A stretch of 64,000 bases of DNA, from contig NW_025947034.1 in NCBI RefSeq assembly GCF_000764305.2, forward strand, positions 124,001 to 188,000, in the 5' to 3' direction. Positions 1 through 10,358 of this stretch are shown here, piece after piece; positions within the stretch are counted from its first letter, which is position 1, and every line of letters starts with the position of its first letter. Position numbers and translations under genes: made by a program. The stretch is from Hyalella azteca (Eukaryota; Arthropoda; Malacostraca; Amphipoda; Hyalellidae). Below the pieces are notes generated by a model that was given only the letters and a program-made list of their open reading frames with translations, did not search any database and had not been told where the DNA came from.

Positions 1-1336
1 CAAAACACGTCTCCGCACTTACCAACAAAAAAAATTATATTACGAGAATGCAGAACTATGAATAATTTCAGCATTGGTTGGATTGTTGACGTCATTCAGA
101 GTGCAAACGCTTGAGCCCAAAATGTATTAGATCTCGTGTAAAACTGTTAACATTTGCTTCTGCAAAGTAGATACAAATAGAGCATTTGCTTGCTCGATTT
201 GTACCAGGAATGACCCCAATAGTTCAGGTCCCTGCATTCCAAATTAAAATCTTTGACAAATCTTCGTCTGATTCAAGTAAATAGTAACGGTGAATTTATC
301 TTTGAATTTTCCAAGAATTGAATAAAATAGGTGCGTAGTAATTGTTGAGTAGCCAACCTCTCACAAGGCCCGGTTATTTATTATTCTAGGTTGCGTGTCC
401 GCACATAGCAGTTGAGCGAACAGAGAGAGTGCGTGTCAGTACGGTCAGTGCAGTGGACATTCTACTGGGTTGCAGGGATACAAAGCTGGGAATTTTTTAA
501 TTAAAGCTTATTTTAAAAAATTTTGATCTTGAAATTACCAGTGGTAGCTATGGTGATATTTTACTACGATGAATTCGTAGGAGGAATACGATTTACCTTC
601 AAAATCTCGGTCGCTTCCTTAACTTGTGGAACGAAGCACTTAGTTGCTGCTCTACTTGTTAATATTAACGTCGTTTCCTATTCATGAATCAAAAGACAAA
701 TTTGCCACATATGTATTCCTTTAATACCAAAACTATTGAACTTATTATGCTCTCGTACTTAAATAGGAAGATATTTTCTTAAATTTCAGGTGATCGTTCC
801 TCTCTCTATGGAATAAATTCCACATTTTATTTTTTATGTGATGGCTTTATTCGATCAATCCAGCGATCTAATACGATGAGTCGCGTGACAATGACCTAGT
901 TTATTGCTCCCCTTGTTGAAGCCTTTAGTCCGAATCACTACTTCCCTTCACAATGCGACGATTAATTACCAATTATTGTTTATCTCCGAAGGTCAACAAG
1001 TACTTGTGCATGATATATACTGCGCTACAAATTAGATTTATTTAGCTATAACTCTGGCCTTAAATTTTGTGTGGCAGATGTTGAATCTAGCTTTTCTAAA
1101 GTGGCCTCAATTGGTGTCGTGTAGTGGTCCTCAATTTAATTTACAGTGAACAATTATCAGTAAAAAGGTTATAGAAATATAGTGAAATTTTTAAAGATAC
1201 ATTTTGAAGGCCAAGTACAGACAACAAGATGCAGAAATTCTAGAGTTTGTAACCAGAACCTGTCAGGTGCAAAGCTCTCGGCTGCAGTCTCATGCGTGAA
1301 CTCTCTCTACGGTGCTTGTATACTCGGTTGAGTTCC
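1..1336. other. Intronic or flanking DNA, no gene seen
   Basis: AT-rich sequence without a long open frame, a recognisable RNA gene or a repeat that I can define. Because exon A at 4771 is an internal exon (it begins in phase 2), this stretch is probably intron of the same gene, but no upstream exon could be identified here. Confidence 0.5.
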
Positions 1337-1556
1337 TCCGTGAATAAATTCAGTAGCGCCCGTGTGAAGGATGAACTTCCCGTGAATAAATTCAGTAGCG
1401 CCCGTGTGAAGGATGAACTTCCCGTGAATAAATTCAGTAGCGCCCGTGTGAAGGATGAACTTCCCGTGAATAAATTCAGTAGCGCCCGTGTGAAGGATGA
1501 AGTTCCCGTGAATAAATTCAGTAGCGCTCATGTGAAGGATGGACTTCCCGTGAATA
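1337..1556. repeat. 42-bp minisatellite, five copies
   Basis: Five near-identical 42-bp units start at 1337, 1379, 1421, 1463 and 1505, followed by a partial sixth. The period is a multiple of three and the unit lacks stops in one frame on each strand, so both strands show a spurious open frame with a 14-residue repeat. The last unit carries several substitutions, as is usual at array edges. I see no evidence that the array is translated. Confidence 0.9.
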
Positions 1557-1877
1557 TTCGGGATCGTGTTCCCTCGATGACACACACGGTCGTGCAAAGT
1601 TAGGCTCGCAGTCTTCGGTGGAGTTAGTGCTGGGTTTCTATGGGGACGTTGGATCTTGCACAAAATGGGGGTCCGAGCTTGAAAATTGGGTTGATGGAAA
1701 GTTTTCTGGCGTCAGAGCTTAATTAATTAAAAAACGATATGTTGAGCATGGTTGAAGGCTCTCTTGCGTGGTGGCGTCGCTATTTCTTAGCTCTGCCTGA
1801 TACAGACTATTGGTCAACTCTTGAATCTCCACTAAACCAGTGTCACCTCCTCGCTATTTAATAATACTTTCTCACTA

Positions 1878-2090
1878 CACTGTTAGAAAAAACGGTGAAA
1901 AAACGGTCCCACTGGCGTTCTTGTGGCCGGGGGCCCCGTGAAAATAAACTGTTTCGCCGTTTTTATCAGATGTTTTACGGATTTCTAGTGTTAAATTAGA
2001 ATAAAAACGGCGAAACGGTGTTTCTTTCACGTGCTGACCGGCCACTGAAACGCCGGTATAATACCGTTAACGGTAATTTTTCTAACAGTG
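1878..2090. mobile_element. Small inverted-repeat transposon (MITE), family 1, copy 1
   Basis: A 213-bp element with terminal inverted repeats beginning CACTGTTAGAAAAA and ending TTTTTCTAACAGTG, flanked by TA on both sides. A second copy lies at 55144-55357. The interior has further mirror-like motifs (ACGGTG, CCGTTTTTAT, AAAACGGCG) and no coding capacity. The TA flank and terminal repeats suggest a Tc1/mariner-type non-autonomous element; the superfamily is inferred from these ends only. Confidence 0.85.
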
Positions 2091-4350
2091 TATGATATCA
2101 TATCTTCGATGACCGCTCGTCTTGTCACAGCTTGACGAACGCTTGCACCAATGGCCACATAGCCTCGAACTGAGTCCTGCCTTTGGCCGGTCCCACTACG
2201 ACTACGTTAAATATTCACCACCTGCATCCGCGTAGCTCTAAAACTTATCCTTAACTACATTCTCCCACATGATATGTTCATCCTACTTTTCTCATAAGTG
2301 TTACCTAAAATGGAATCATAATTTCCTACTCTACAACCCGCGATTAACTATATTTGTTTAAAAGTAATTAACTCCTTTATTGTAACAATCGCAATCCTTG
2401 TACCACAAATGAAAATTATGACGAAAAGAAAAGAAAAATTAAAATAGGAACCTAGAAAAAATAGGAATGATAAAATAAACATTTTAATCACAATTCGTAA
2501 AGATGTTTAAAGCATGGAAATAAAGAAAGTGCATAAAACTGGAATTTTCACACTGGCACTGTAATCGTTAATGATGATTAAGTCCATCGTCATTAATCCG
2601 CACAAACCTTAACCAGCCTTATAATTCCATATATTTTCAACTGACTTAATACCCAGCAGCCACGAGCAAATTAGTTATGCGCTCAGCGCCTTTATTCATC
2701 ACTCACTATCATTTCCTTTCCACTTTCCTCTTGCTGGCTCCTTGTGCAACCTCTTCCTCTCTTCCCACTTTGCTAGCACCACAACATATTTGTTGGAATT
2801 GTAAGCCAAATGAATCAATAAACTTGTGAAAAAATGCGTCTGCAATCTAGTGCAGCATCATTCGTTATAGCTAACCGGTTTTATTCTGAGAGAATTTCTA
2901 AAAACTCACAATTTTTCACCGCTCAAGATGTATAGAATTTCTAGGCGCGCCAAACCAAAAAATTTTCATGTAATCCAAGTTTCTCGAAGATAAAAATTAT
3001 CCACAAAGATTACACGTCAGGTGCCAGCGTAACCTTTACTAACTGACTAACTGGCGCCTGCGTAACCTTTAGGCAACAAACTGTTTTATGCTCGCTGTAA
3101 CATATAGCTACCCCATCTCTCATTCTTTCGTCTTCTTAGCTATACTTTCACTCATATGCAACGCCCTGAGCGTTCAAATTAAGTGACAAAAATTCAACGA
3201 AAATTATTACTATTTACCTAACGCTGAGGAACGAAATTGAGTTTACATTTAAATGAAACCAATTGACATCTCGATTCGTCAATGTCAACGTCAGACTCTG
3301 TAAGCATAATAGCGCTTAAAGAGAAAGATATGCCTTAGCATATGACATGGCTGAAGTAAATGTGGAAAAGGTTTTCGTAAAATTTAAAGCTCTTGTACAA
3401 GACGACGACTATGAGTAATACTTTCTGCTTACACCGGCGCTCATGGGGTGCCGAGGCACACAACCGATTTTCTTTGAGCTCAATGCAGCTGCTATATTGG
3501 ATTGCAATATTGGAGGACGGGAAGCCTGCCTCACCGCGCTACTCTAGCGCCCAGCCTGAGCGCGAGGCGCAAAACCGCGCTGTTCCACGAACGCCTCCGA
3601 CGCATGCATGGTGCCAATATTTAACCGATTTTCTGGGCAGTACATTGGAATTTTTTTTCAAACATTTATCGAGGCTTGGGATACTCTATTCGTACCTGCG
3701 AGCAGTAGCCCTGGGGCCGTACTATTGGCCGTAACTCCGTACTATGGTTACGAGTCCGTAGCTCCGCATGTGAAACACTGACGGATTTAAAGCAAAACCC
3801 ACCAAATACAAACAAAAATATTTGTTATCTTACCCATCCATATATTTCGTGAGTTTTAATCGTAAGCTCCATGCTTATCGATTGTTTATTCGCACGATTA
3901 GTCGATTTGGCTTCCACATAGGATATTTCTGACTCTTTCATTGCAGGACTCATTTATTACTGGTCCGCATAATTACCGCAGTGGACCAGGAGTGGTCCAA
4001 CTACTTCGGCCGTGTAACTCAGAGACTCAGACTAGAAGACTAGCTGAACTTTTTTATACATAATACAAACGTAATTGTCTTAATATCATAATGCATATAT
4101 TTTTTTGTTCGCAGAGAATTATTTCAAAGTGCATTAGTATATATTGTTAATTTTACTCTCATATAGCCTATAGACTAGTTTTCAATGCGTGTGATCTACC
4201 ATGATATTGTTGCTACTTCTACTATTGCACTTTGAGTAACATAACACAATATATGTTCAATTTTAGATATTTTTTTAGATAAGATTAATTCTAATTTAAA
4301 ATTAGCAATACAGTATGACGTATTATTTTATCAATTAAGGGTTCAATGGT
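2091..4350. other. Non-coding stretch, nothing defined
   Basis: AT-rich DNA with no supported gene. A short GC-richer patch around 3430-3780 contains a 113-codon open frame, but it has no start context, splice signals or recognisable protein motif, so I do not annotate it. Confidence 0.4.
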
Positions 4351-4464
4351 GATACCATGCACCTGATACAAGTGTTGTGTGATACCATGCACCTGATACA
4401 AGTGTCATGTGATACCATGCACCTGATACAAGTGTTGTGTGATACCATGCACCTGATACAAGTA
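4351..4464. repeat. 30-bp tandem repeat, four copies
   Basis: Units starting gataccatgcacctgataca recur at 4351, 4381, 4411 and 4441, the last shortened. The array is followed directly by the second, more diverged array leading to exon A. Confidence 0.9.
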
Positions 4465-4479
4465 GTGCGTATTTGTTAC

Positions 4480-4750
4480 TCATGCATATTAGTTACGAAT
4501 TGTACATTTTTATATATCACGCGAGTATATATGTTACGCATTGTTTTTAAATATCATGTCCCCCATGTATATCTGTTACGCATGTTACGTATTTGTTACG
4601 CATTGTATATTTGTATATATCACGCACGTATATTTGTTACGCATTGTATATTTGTATATATCACGCATGTATATTTGTTACGCATTGTATATATCATGTC
4701 TCCCCATGTATATTTGTTACGCATGTTACGTATTTGTTACGCATTCTTCC
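4480..4750. repeat. Degenerate TA-rich minisatellite ending at exon A
   Basis: Recurring blocks of tgttacgcattgtatat and atatatcacgca alternate over about 270 bp and run to within about 20 bases of the splice acceptor of exon A. The final copy merges into the acceptor region (gcattcttccaacgcatttg), so part of the branch-point and pyrimidine-tract region of the intron appears to be repeat-derived. Confidence 0.75.
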
Positions 4751-4770
4751 AACGCATTTGTTGTGTGCAG

Positions 4771-4922
4771 TTCTGCGCGGGAGGCCACCACGGCCGGCGG
4801 CGGTGGCGGTGGCCGGGCGACGACAGGCAAACCAGCGCCGCTGTACCGCAGCCGAACACTGCCGGCGATCGTCGTGCCAGTGCACCTCACAGCAGACATC
4901 GCGCAGCACCTCAACAACAAAG
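4771..4922 (+). CDS. Exon A of the main gene (internal coding exon, function unknown)
   Basis: A 152-nt exon preceded by ttgtgtgcag and followed by the donor gtatgtgc. It enters in phase 2 and leaves in phase 1, giving about 50 codons. The peptide begins with Ala/Thr and a run of seven Gly-rich residues, then the compact segment PLYRSRTLPAIVVPV and ends LTADIAQHLNNK. GC content is far higher than in the surrounding intron, which supports a coding role. The outgoing phase matches exon C at 42186, where the junction codon would become GGT (Gly). Since it starts in phase 2, at least one earlier exon must lie outside or undetected in the window. The YRSRTLP stretch is a possible basophilic-kinase or 14-3-3 site (inference). 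I do not recognise the protein family. Confidence 0.7.
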
Positions 4923-5023
4923 GTATGTGCGCTGCACTACACGGAGATACGTGCGTCAAATGTTACCCTGAATGATACTGAAACTTGGCGCTAGTTGCAC
5001 CACGAAGGCCGTTTTCTTTATGA

Positions 5024-5180
5024 TTTTTAGCGCATCTTCTCATTTATGGTAAAAATGCACTATTGTGCTCGCCATGTCCGTCTGTCTGTCTGTCCGTCCG
5101 TCTGTCCGTGACCTCAAGTTCGTCGACGAGAAAATGCGTTCTCTGTCACTCACTGCAGTGAGTACTGCGTTATATTTTTT
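5024..5180 (+). repeat. CCGT-hairpin element, copy 1
   Basis: First of six copies of an interspersed element: a TTTTTAGCGCATTTTCTC head, a CCGT/CTGT microsatellite core, a GAGAAAATGCG arm that pairs with the head, then TCACTCACTGCAGTGAGTAC and a T-rich tail. It begins about 100 bases downstream of exon A. This copy carries a C in the head arm (agcgcatcttctc) and a T at the last position of the other arm. Confidence 0.85.
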
Positions 5181-6365
5181 TACATTGTTACGTCGGTTAA
5201 AACTCTCGTTTCAGGATGAATTGCCAATTCAGTTTCACAAGAATTATCTAAAGTTAAAGAGACAGTGGGAGTTCGATAACGTTATCATCATGTACCGTAG
5301 TAATGTAACTTGTACCACTTATGCATAATACGCCAGGTAGTAACTCTATTCAACTATATATAGGCCGCTATAAGCTAGCCACAGCAATAGCATGGAAATA
5401 TTAACTGTGTTGTCCAGAGTACGCAAACACAGAAGATTCCGGTCTGGCAATAATCATAGACGATCCTGGCACTAGAGATCCTGGAATTGCCGCATTCTGG
5501 AACGATTCCATCTCTATGGAGCACTCCGGGAGCCTTGAAAAGCGATTTGAAGGAGCGTTATGGCGGCACTTCCGAGACTGTTTACTCAAAGAATGGAGAA
5601 GCATCGGTGCTTATTTATCAATCTGTCATATAGGAACTCCTAATTCAGTACGAAATAGAATAATCTATTGATTATTTTTTTCAAGTTCGCGCGTTTCTTT
5701 ATGTTTAAAGCCAAGTGTCTTAAATATAGAGCTGCTGTTCGAACGTGTTTTTGTGTCGGAATAATACATGTATTTGAATAATTATTTGTGGTGGTTGAAT
5801 CATATTCAGGGCTTGGCAAGACTACGAGGGAAAACGCTGAATTATGATAATAAAATGCGTATTTTAATTTGATTGGTTAAATTCGATTTAAACATAAAAA
5901 GTTTGAATTTGCTTCGAATTTAAAAATGTGATCTAAAGGGATTCCGTGTTAAATGGTGGTTGCAACAAGGCATTCTTTAAATACTTTTTTGTTTCGCAAT
6001 TATCTGGATAGTGGACATAGATTTTGAAGTGAAAGTATTCGGACTGGCAGAATTCGTTATCTATCTCGTCGGCTTACCCGGCATTTATCTAACCCGGGCA
6101 ATGCCGGTTCAAGCTGCAGGTATTTTAATGGATTCTATATCAACCCTAACGGAATATTTGGAATAATCAATTAAGAACTAATAATAATTAGCAGAGTTAG
6201 GCGACATAACTTAATAATTTATTTAATAATTAACCGTCGAAAGTATGTAATTCTGTAAAATTTACATTAAACGATTCAGATTTAATTCAATTTAATTTCC
6301 TTTCATGGCACCGGGCTTCCCTGTGTAGCTGACGAAAGGGAAACAGATGTGCTGAAAGTGTGGCT

Positions 6366-6705
6366 GGAAGTATAGCGTTTGGTATATTTTGCAGGGGGTA
6401 TATCGAGTGGCATGCCATATGCTGGGACTATATCGTGTGGCATGTCACATGACTAGAAGTATATCGTGTGGAATGTCATGTCGCTGCGAGTATATCGTGT
6501 GGCATGTTATGTGGCTGTGATTATATCGTGTGGCATTGAAAGTGGCTAGGAGTAAATCGCGTAGCATATCGTGGGGTTGTTGGTATATCTTGCGGTATAA
6601 CATGTGGATGGGAGTATGTCGTGAGGCATATAATGTGGCTAAAAGTATGCCGTATAGCATATCACGTGACTGTGGGTATATCTTTCGCATATCATCACGT
6701 GGGCA
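6366..6705. repeat. 31-bp degenerate minisatellite, about eleven copies
   Basis: Units of 31 bp centred on gtatatcgtgtggcatgtca recur about eleven times with roughly 70-85 percent similarity by eye. Open frames of 69 and 81 codons in this span come from the repeat and are not annotated as genes. Confidence 0.8.
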
Positions 6706-8320
6706 TCAAATGAGGCTGAATTTGGTGCGTGTGGGCTGAGGTGTGGCGGGCGCTGCTGACATCGTGGCTTGAGGCGCAGTAGGGCACGCCAGCCTGCCAG
6801 GCCGTCAGTCCCTCTATATAAATGCTAATGTGGTCGTGATTTTGTCTTAGGAAAAGACGATGACGAGATGGAGAGAGTGGATGAAGATGAGCTCTGAAAT
6901 CGGGACCAAAGTAAAATTCAGCTTTATTTCCCCTAGAAATTCCGAGATGATGACAAAGTTTAATAGCTTCAGAACCTCTATTTACATTATTTATGATATT
7001 ACGGTAAGCGGGGATCGTTTTTCTTCAGAAAACTCTATGCGAGTTTTTGATTATCTAGATACATGTGAAGCTTCCGGGGTTGGATTCGCTGTTGAATCTA
7101 ATTTTTTTGCAGGTGTCAGGTCGTGGGACGACGAACAATCTGCCATTCATTTGCGTTACCTTGACCTCAACGATGAAAAGATGGAACAGTTTTTTTCCGG
7201 GAATGAAAAACACTTGCAAACAGCGTGTCATGCATCCTCTCTCCCGCTGTACTCGTTCTAAAAAATATCGATTTCATTCCGGAGACTTCTCAGCCAGCAC
7301 ATTCTCCTATTGCTAACAGTTGCGAAGCTAACTCTTTAATAAAGGTAAATTCTAAGGCCTTTGACTAAAAAAGGTAAAAATTGAGAGTCATAATAGAGAC
7401 TGGCGCATGCGAGAGCATATTTTTTGCTCAAGTGCTACGCAAGCTTTCAAAAATCGAGTTTTTGTACACGTGTACACAATATAGTGTACACGTGTGTGTG
7501 TCATTTTCTCAAAACTCCAAATCCGTAATATTTGCAGTGACTGAGCCAAAATTCCAATTCCAATTTGCAGCATTGACCAATTCCAATTGTAGACGCAATC
7601 GTTCACAAATTCACAAATTCAGTGCAATCCAACAACTTTAAGTGAATTTCTATTAGAAATTTTTAAAGATCCGTTCATGAATTTCACTTCACTACGAAGA
7701 CTGTATTTCTTACCCAAGCAAATTTTGATTGAAATTTTTGAAAAAAATAATGCCTACTTTGCATGCCTTGGACTAAATCTAGAAGATCGAAATATTGCTG
7801 CACCTCGTAAAGAGATCCAAAATAAAATCTGAATGTACACATTATTTATTCATTTCGATTATAATTTATGTCCCAAATGTTTTGGACATAAAAAATGAAA
7901 ACATTTTCTACTCTCATATAACTTTTTCCCTATCATGCTATTTAATGATCATCGGCATTGATAATCATAATTGTTTGAAGGAACTTCAACGTTTTTTAAA
8001 GTCGATAGTTTTGACTAATACTATATCATTCGCGTTTCACATGCTCATTCTAATCATTATTATTCTCCATATATCCACATGGAGAGCCTTTTAATGTGTT
8101 GTTTATTGTCATTTTCATCCGTTTTTATACGTTCTCGTGTCATTTTTATGCTCATCATCACATTTATTCAAAGTTTTTTTTTCAATACGCAATGTGCCCT
8201 CAAAGTTCAGTTGAACCAGACGCCACGATAATTTCTTCGTAGAAGAATATATATTGCTGCGGTCGGTCCATAATGCCTGATCCGACATCCATTTACTCAG
8301 GGTAAATTTAAATTTAATCT
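6706..8320. other. Non-coding stretch with one inverted repeat
   Basis: Contains a 133-codon open frame at 6860-7261 without recognisable motifs, and an inverted repeat at 7466-7495. The remainder is AT-rich with no feature that I can support. Confidence 0.4.
7466..7495. repeat. Inverted repeat, 12-bp arms
   Basis: ACACGTGTACAC (7466-7477) and its reverse complement GTGTACACGTGT (7484-7495) are separated by six bases. Each arm is itself largely palindromic, so a cruciform or several alternative hairpins are possible. Confidence 0.85.
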
Positions 8321-9012
8321 CTAGACCCACAGTCTCTAGACCTACAGTCTCTTGATCTACAGCCTCTAGACCTACAGTAACTTGACCTACAGTCTCTAGA
8401 CCTACAGTCGGCAGACCTACAGTCACTGGACCCACAGTCTCTAGGCCTACAGTCGTTTGATCTACAGTTTATGGACCTACAGTCTCTCTCTACAATCTCT
8501 AGATCTACAGTCTCTAGACCTACAGTCTCTAGACCTAAAGTCGCTAGACTTACAGTCGCTAGATCTACAGTCTCTAGACCTAATGTCGCTAGACTTACGG
8601 TCGCTAGACCTACAGTCTCTAGACCTACAGTCTCTAGACCTAATGTCGCTAGACTTACAGTCGCTAGACCTACAGTCTCTAGACTTACAGTCTCTAGACC
8701 TACAGTCGCTAGACTTACAGTCGCTAGACCTATCTCTAGACCTACAGTCTCTAGCCCTACAGTCTCTAGTCCTAAAGTCGCTAGACTTACAGTCGCTAGA
8801 CCAACAGTCTCTAGACCTACAGTCTCTAGCCCTACAGTCTCTAGTCCTAAAGTCGCTAGACTTGCAGTCGCTAGACCAACAGTCTCTAGACCTACAGTCT
8901 CTAGCCCTACAGTCTTTAGTCCTAAAGTCGCTAGACTTACAGTCGCTAGACCTACAGTCTCTAGACCTACGGTCTCCAGACCTACTGCATCTAGACCAAC
9001 AGTCTCTAGCAT
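8321..9012. repeat. 15-bp minisatellite, about 46 copies
   Basis: A long array of the unit CTAGACCTACAGTCT with variants (cgctagacttacagt, ctagccctacagtct, ctagtcctaaagtcg). Higher-order blocks are visible: a multi-unit segment recurs near 8745, 8815 and 8885. Being a multiple of three without stops, it gives long open frames on both strands (up to 232 codons); none is supported as a gene. Confidence 0.95.
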
Positions 9013-9514
9013 ATAGATTCAGCAAAGCTGTAATAAAGCAGGGTAAAATTAATCCAGAATTGCTAATTTCTTGAAACCGGAGTGCAGAGCTCAACTTTGA
9101 CCTCAGGCTGCACTTCTTGCTTCTTCTCTGTAAAGCTATATAATATTAAGTTCTTCCAGCCGCGCTCATGCAGCTTTTTGCTTCATCTTCTCGGACGTAA
9201 GCGTGCTTCAGTCCCAGTTTTGAATTAAAATTTCAATTTTCAATCATGAAATTTGACGGTTTTGGATTGGTGGGTTTTTTGGTATTTCCCTTTTGACTTG
9301 CGCGGTTACATGCGAAAATTATTGAGCGATAAGAGATACTTGGAAATGAGGGGGGCGTATGCTACAATTGTTACAAACATAATACCCTTGAAACGGTCAT
9401 TATTAATTAAACACGTTGTTTCGATGACATTTCATGAATTCAGCTCTAATTGAACTGTTTGAGAAATAATCCTCCGGCAATTGATTGGAGATCAAATGAT
9501 TAAATTAAATAGAT

Positions 9515-10118
9515 TTACTTCGTGTCCTTCACGAATCTAAGCCTATCTTCCGCAAGCGTAATATATAGTCGACCCTCACTTTCCTTAATTAAACTGTCAC
9601 TCCTAGCTTCTATATAGTCATTGAGCAACCAGAATTTCGCTAAATTCTGAAATATATATTGTTTCCGTCGTATTTTCGTAACCAAAGGAAACAAGTTTAA
9701 AATTTCACTTTCAATTGCTCCTCTCACGCTCCAATCCGTCGCGGAACAATTGGCTATGTTCTTGTTGTAATAAATTTTCGGCCTTTCATTAAAAACATTA
9801 TCGACTAAAACATTAGTTTGTTTACATAGTCGGCGTGTGATATACTCATTTGCCCACACATCTAACACGTCATCTGCTATATCATTGAGTTCTTCAACCT
9901 CATTCACCCGGTTTTTTAACCTGCGTGACATCGGTTAAAACTTGTAATGTAAAAAATACATCCTTTGCTCCATTCATCGGCATCAATTGATCACTGTTGA
10001 ATGCGGACGACAGCTGGCCTAAGTGCCACTCAACGGTCTGCTCTCTTGATACAAACACAACTATTAAGGAATCTTTGGGCTGATCAGCTATCAATAAATT
10101 CGTACTTTCGTTATAAAG
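9515..10118 (-). pseudogene. Unidentified ORF, split by a frameshift
   Basis: Two minus-strand open frames overlap. The upstream one runs from a stop at about 10119 to 9900; the downstream one ends at a TAA near 9515 and contains 138 codons from its first ATG. They are in different frames and meet at a run of six A residues on the minus strand near 9917, so one homopolymer indel would account for the break. Composition is protein-like in both: the upstream part has DSLIVVFVSREQTVEWHLGQ, the downstream part is acidic then aromatic/basic toward its C-terminus (RLRFVKDTK). No start codon with good context and no splice signals are evident upstream. I do not recognise it; it could be a remnant of a mobile or captured gene, or an exon pair. 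A sequencing error in the A run cannot be excluded. Confidence 0.4.
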
Positions 10119-10190
10119 TTATTTACAAAAAAAAAAGACAGAAAAAGATGAATGATGAATTTATTAAGATTAAATAGAGAATTTAGTCTC

Positions 10191-10358
10191 TTTTTAGCGC
10201 ATTTTCTCATTTATGAAAAAATGCATTATTGTGGTCGCCATGTCCGTCTGTCCGTTCGTCTGTCTGTCCGTCTGTCCGTTCGTCCGTGATTTCACGTTTT
10301 CGTCGACGAGAAAATGCGCTCTCTGTCACTCACTGCAGTGAGTACTGAGTTATTTTAT
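10191..10358 (+). repeat. CCGT-hairpin element, copy 2
   Basis: Head and far arm (GCGCATTTTCTC and GAGAAAATGCGC) are perfect complements in this copy and enclose a CCGT/CTGT core. The TCACTGCAGTGA palindrome and the T-rich tail are present. Confidence 0.85.

Noticed and set aside
1292..1663. Open frames with a repeated PVNKFSSARVKDEL segment, ending in what looks like the ER signal KDEL
   Set aside because: The frame exists only because a 42-bp minisatellite has a period divisible by three. KDEL is internal, repeated and coincidental, and the opposite strand is open too.
6860..7261. 133-codon open frame
   Set aside because: No recognisable motif, splice signal or start context; length is within chance for a 64-kb six-frame scan.
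8115..9094. Open frames of up to 232 codons on both strands
   Set aside because: All are translations of the 15-bp minisatellite in different frames.
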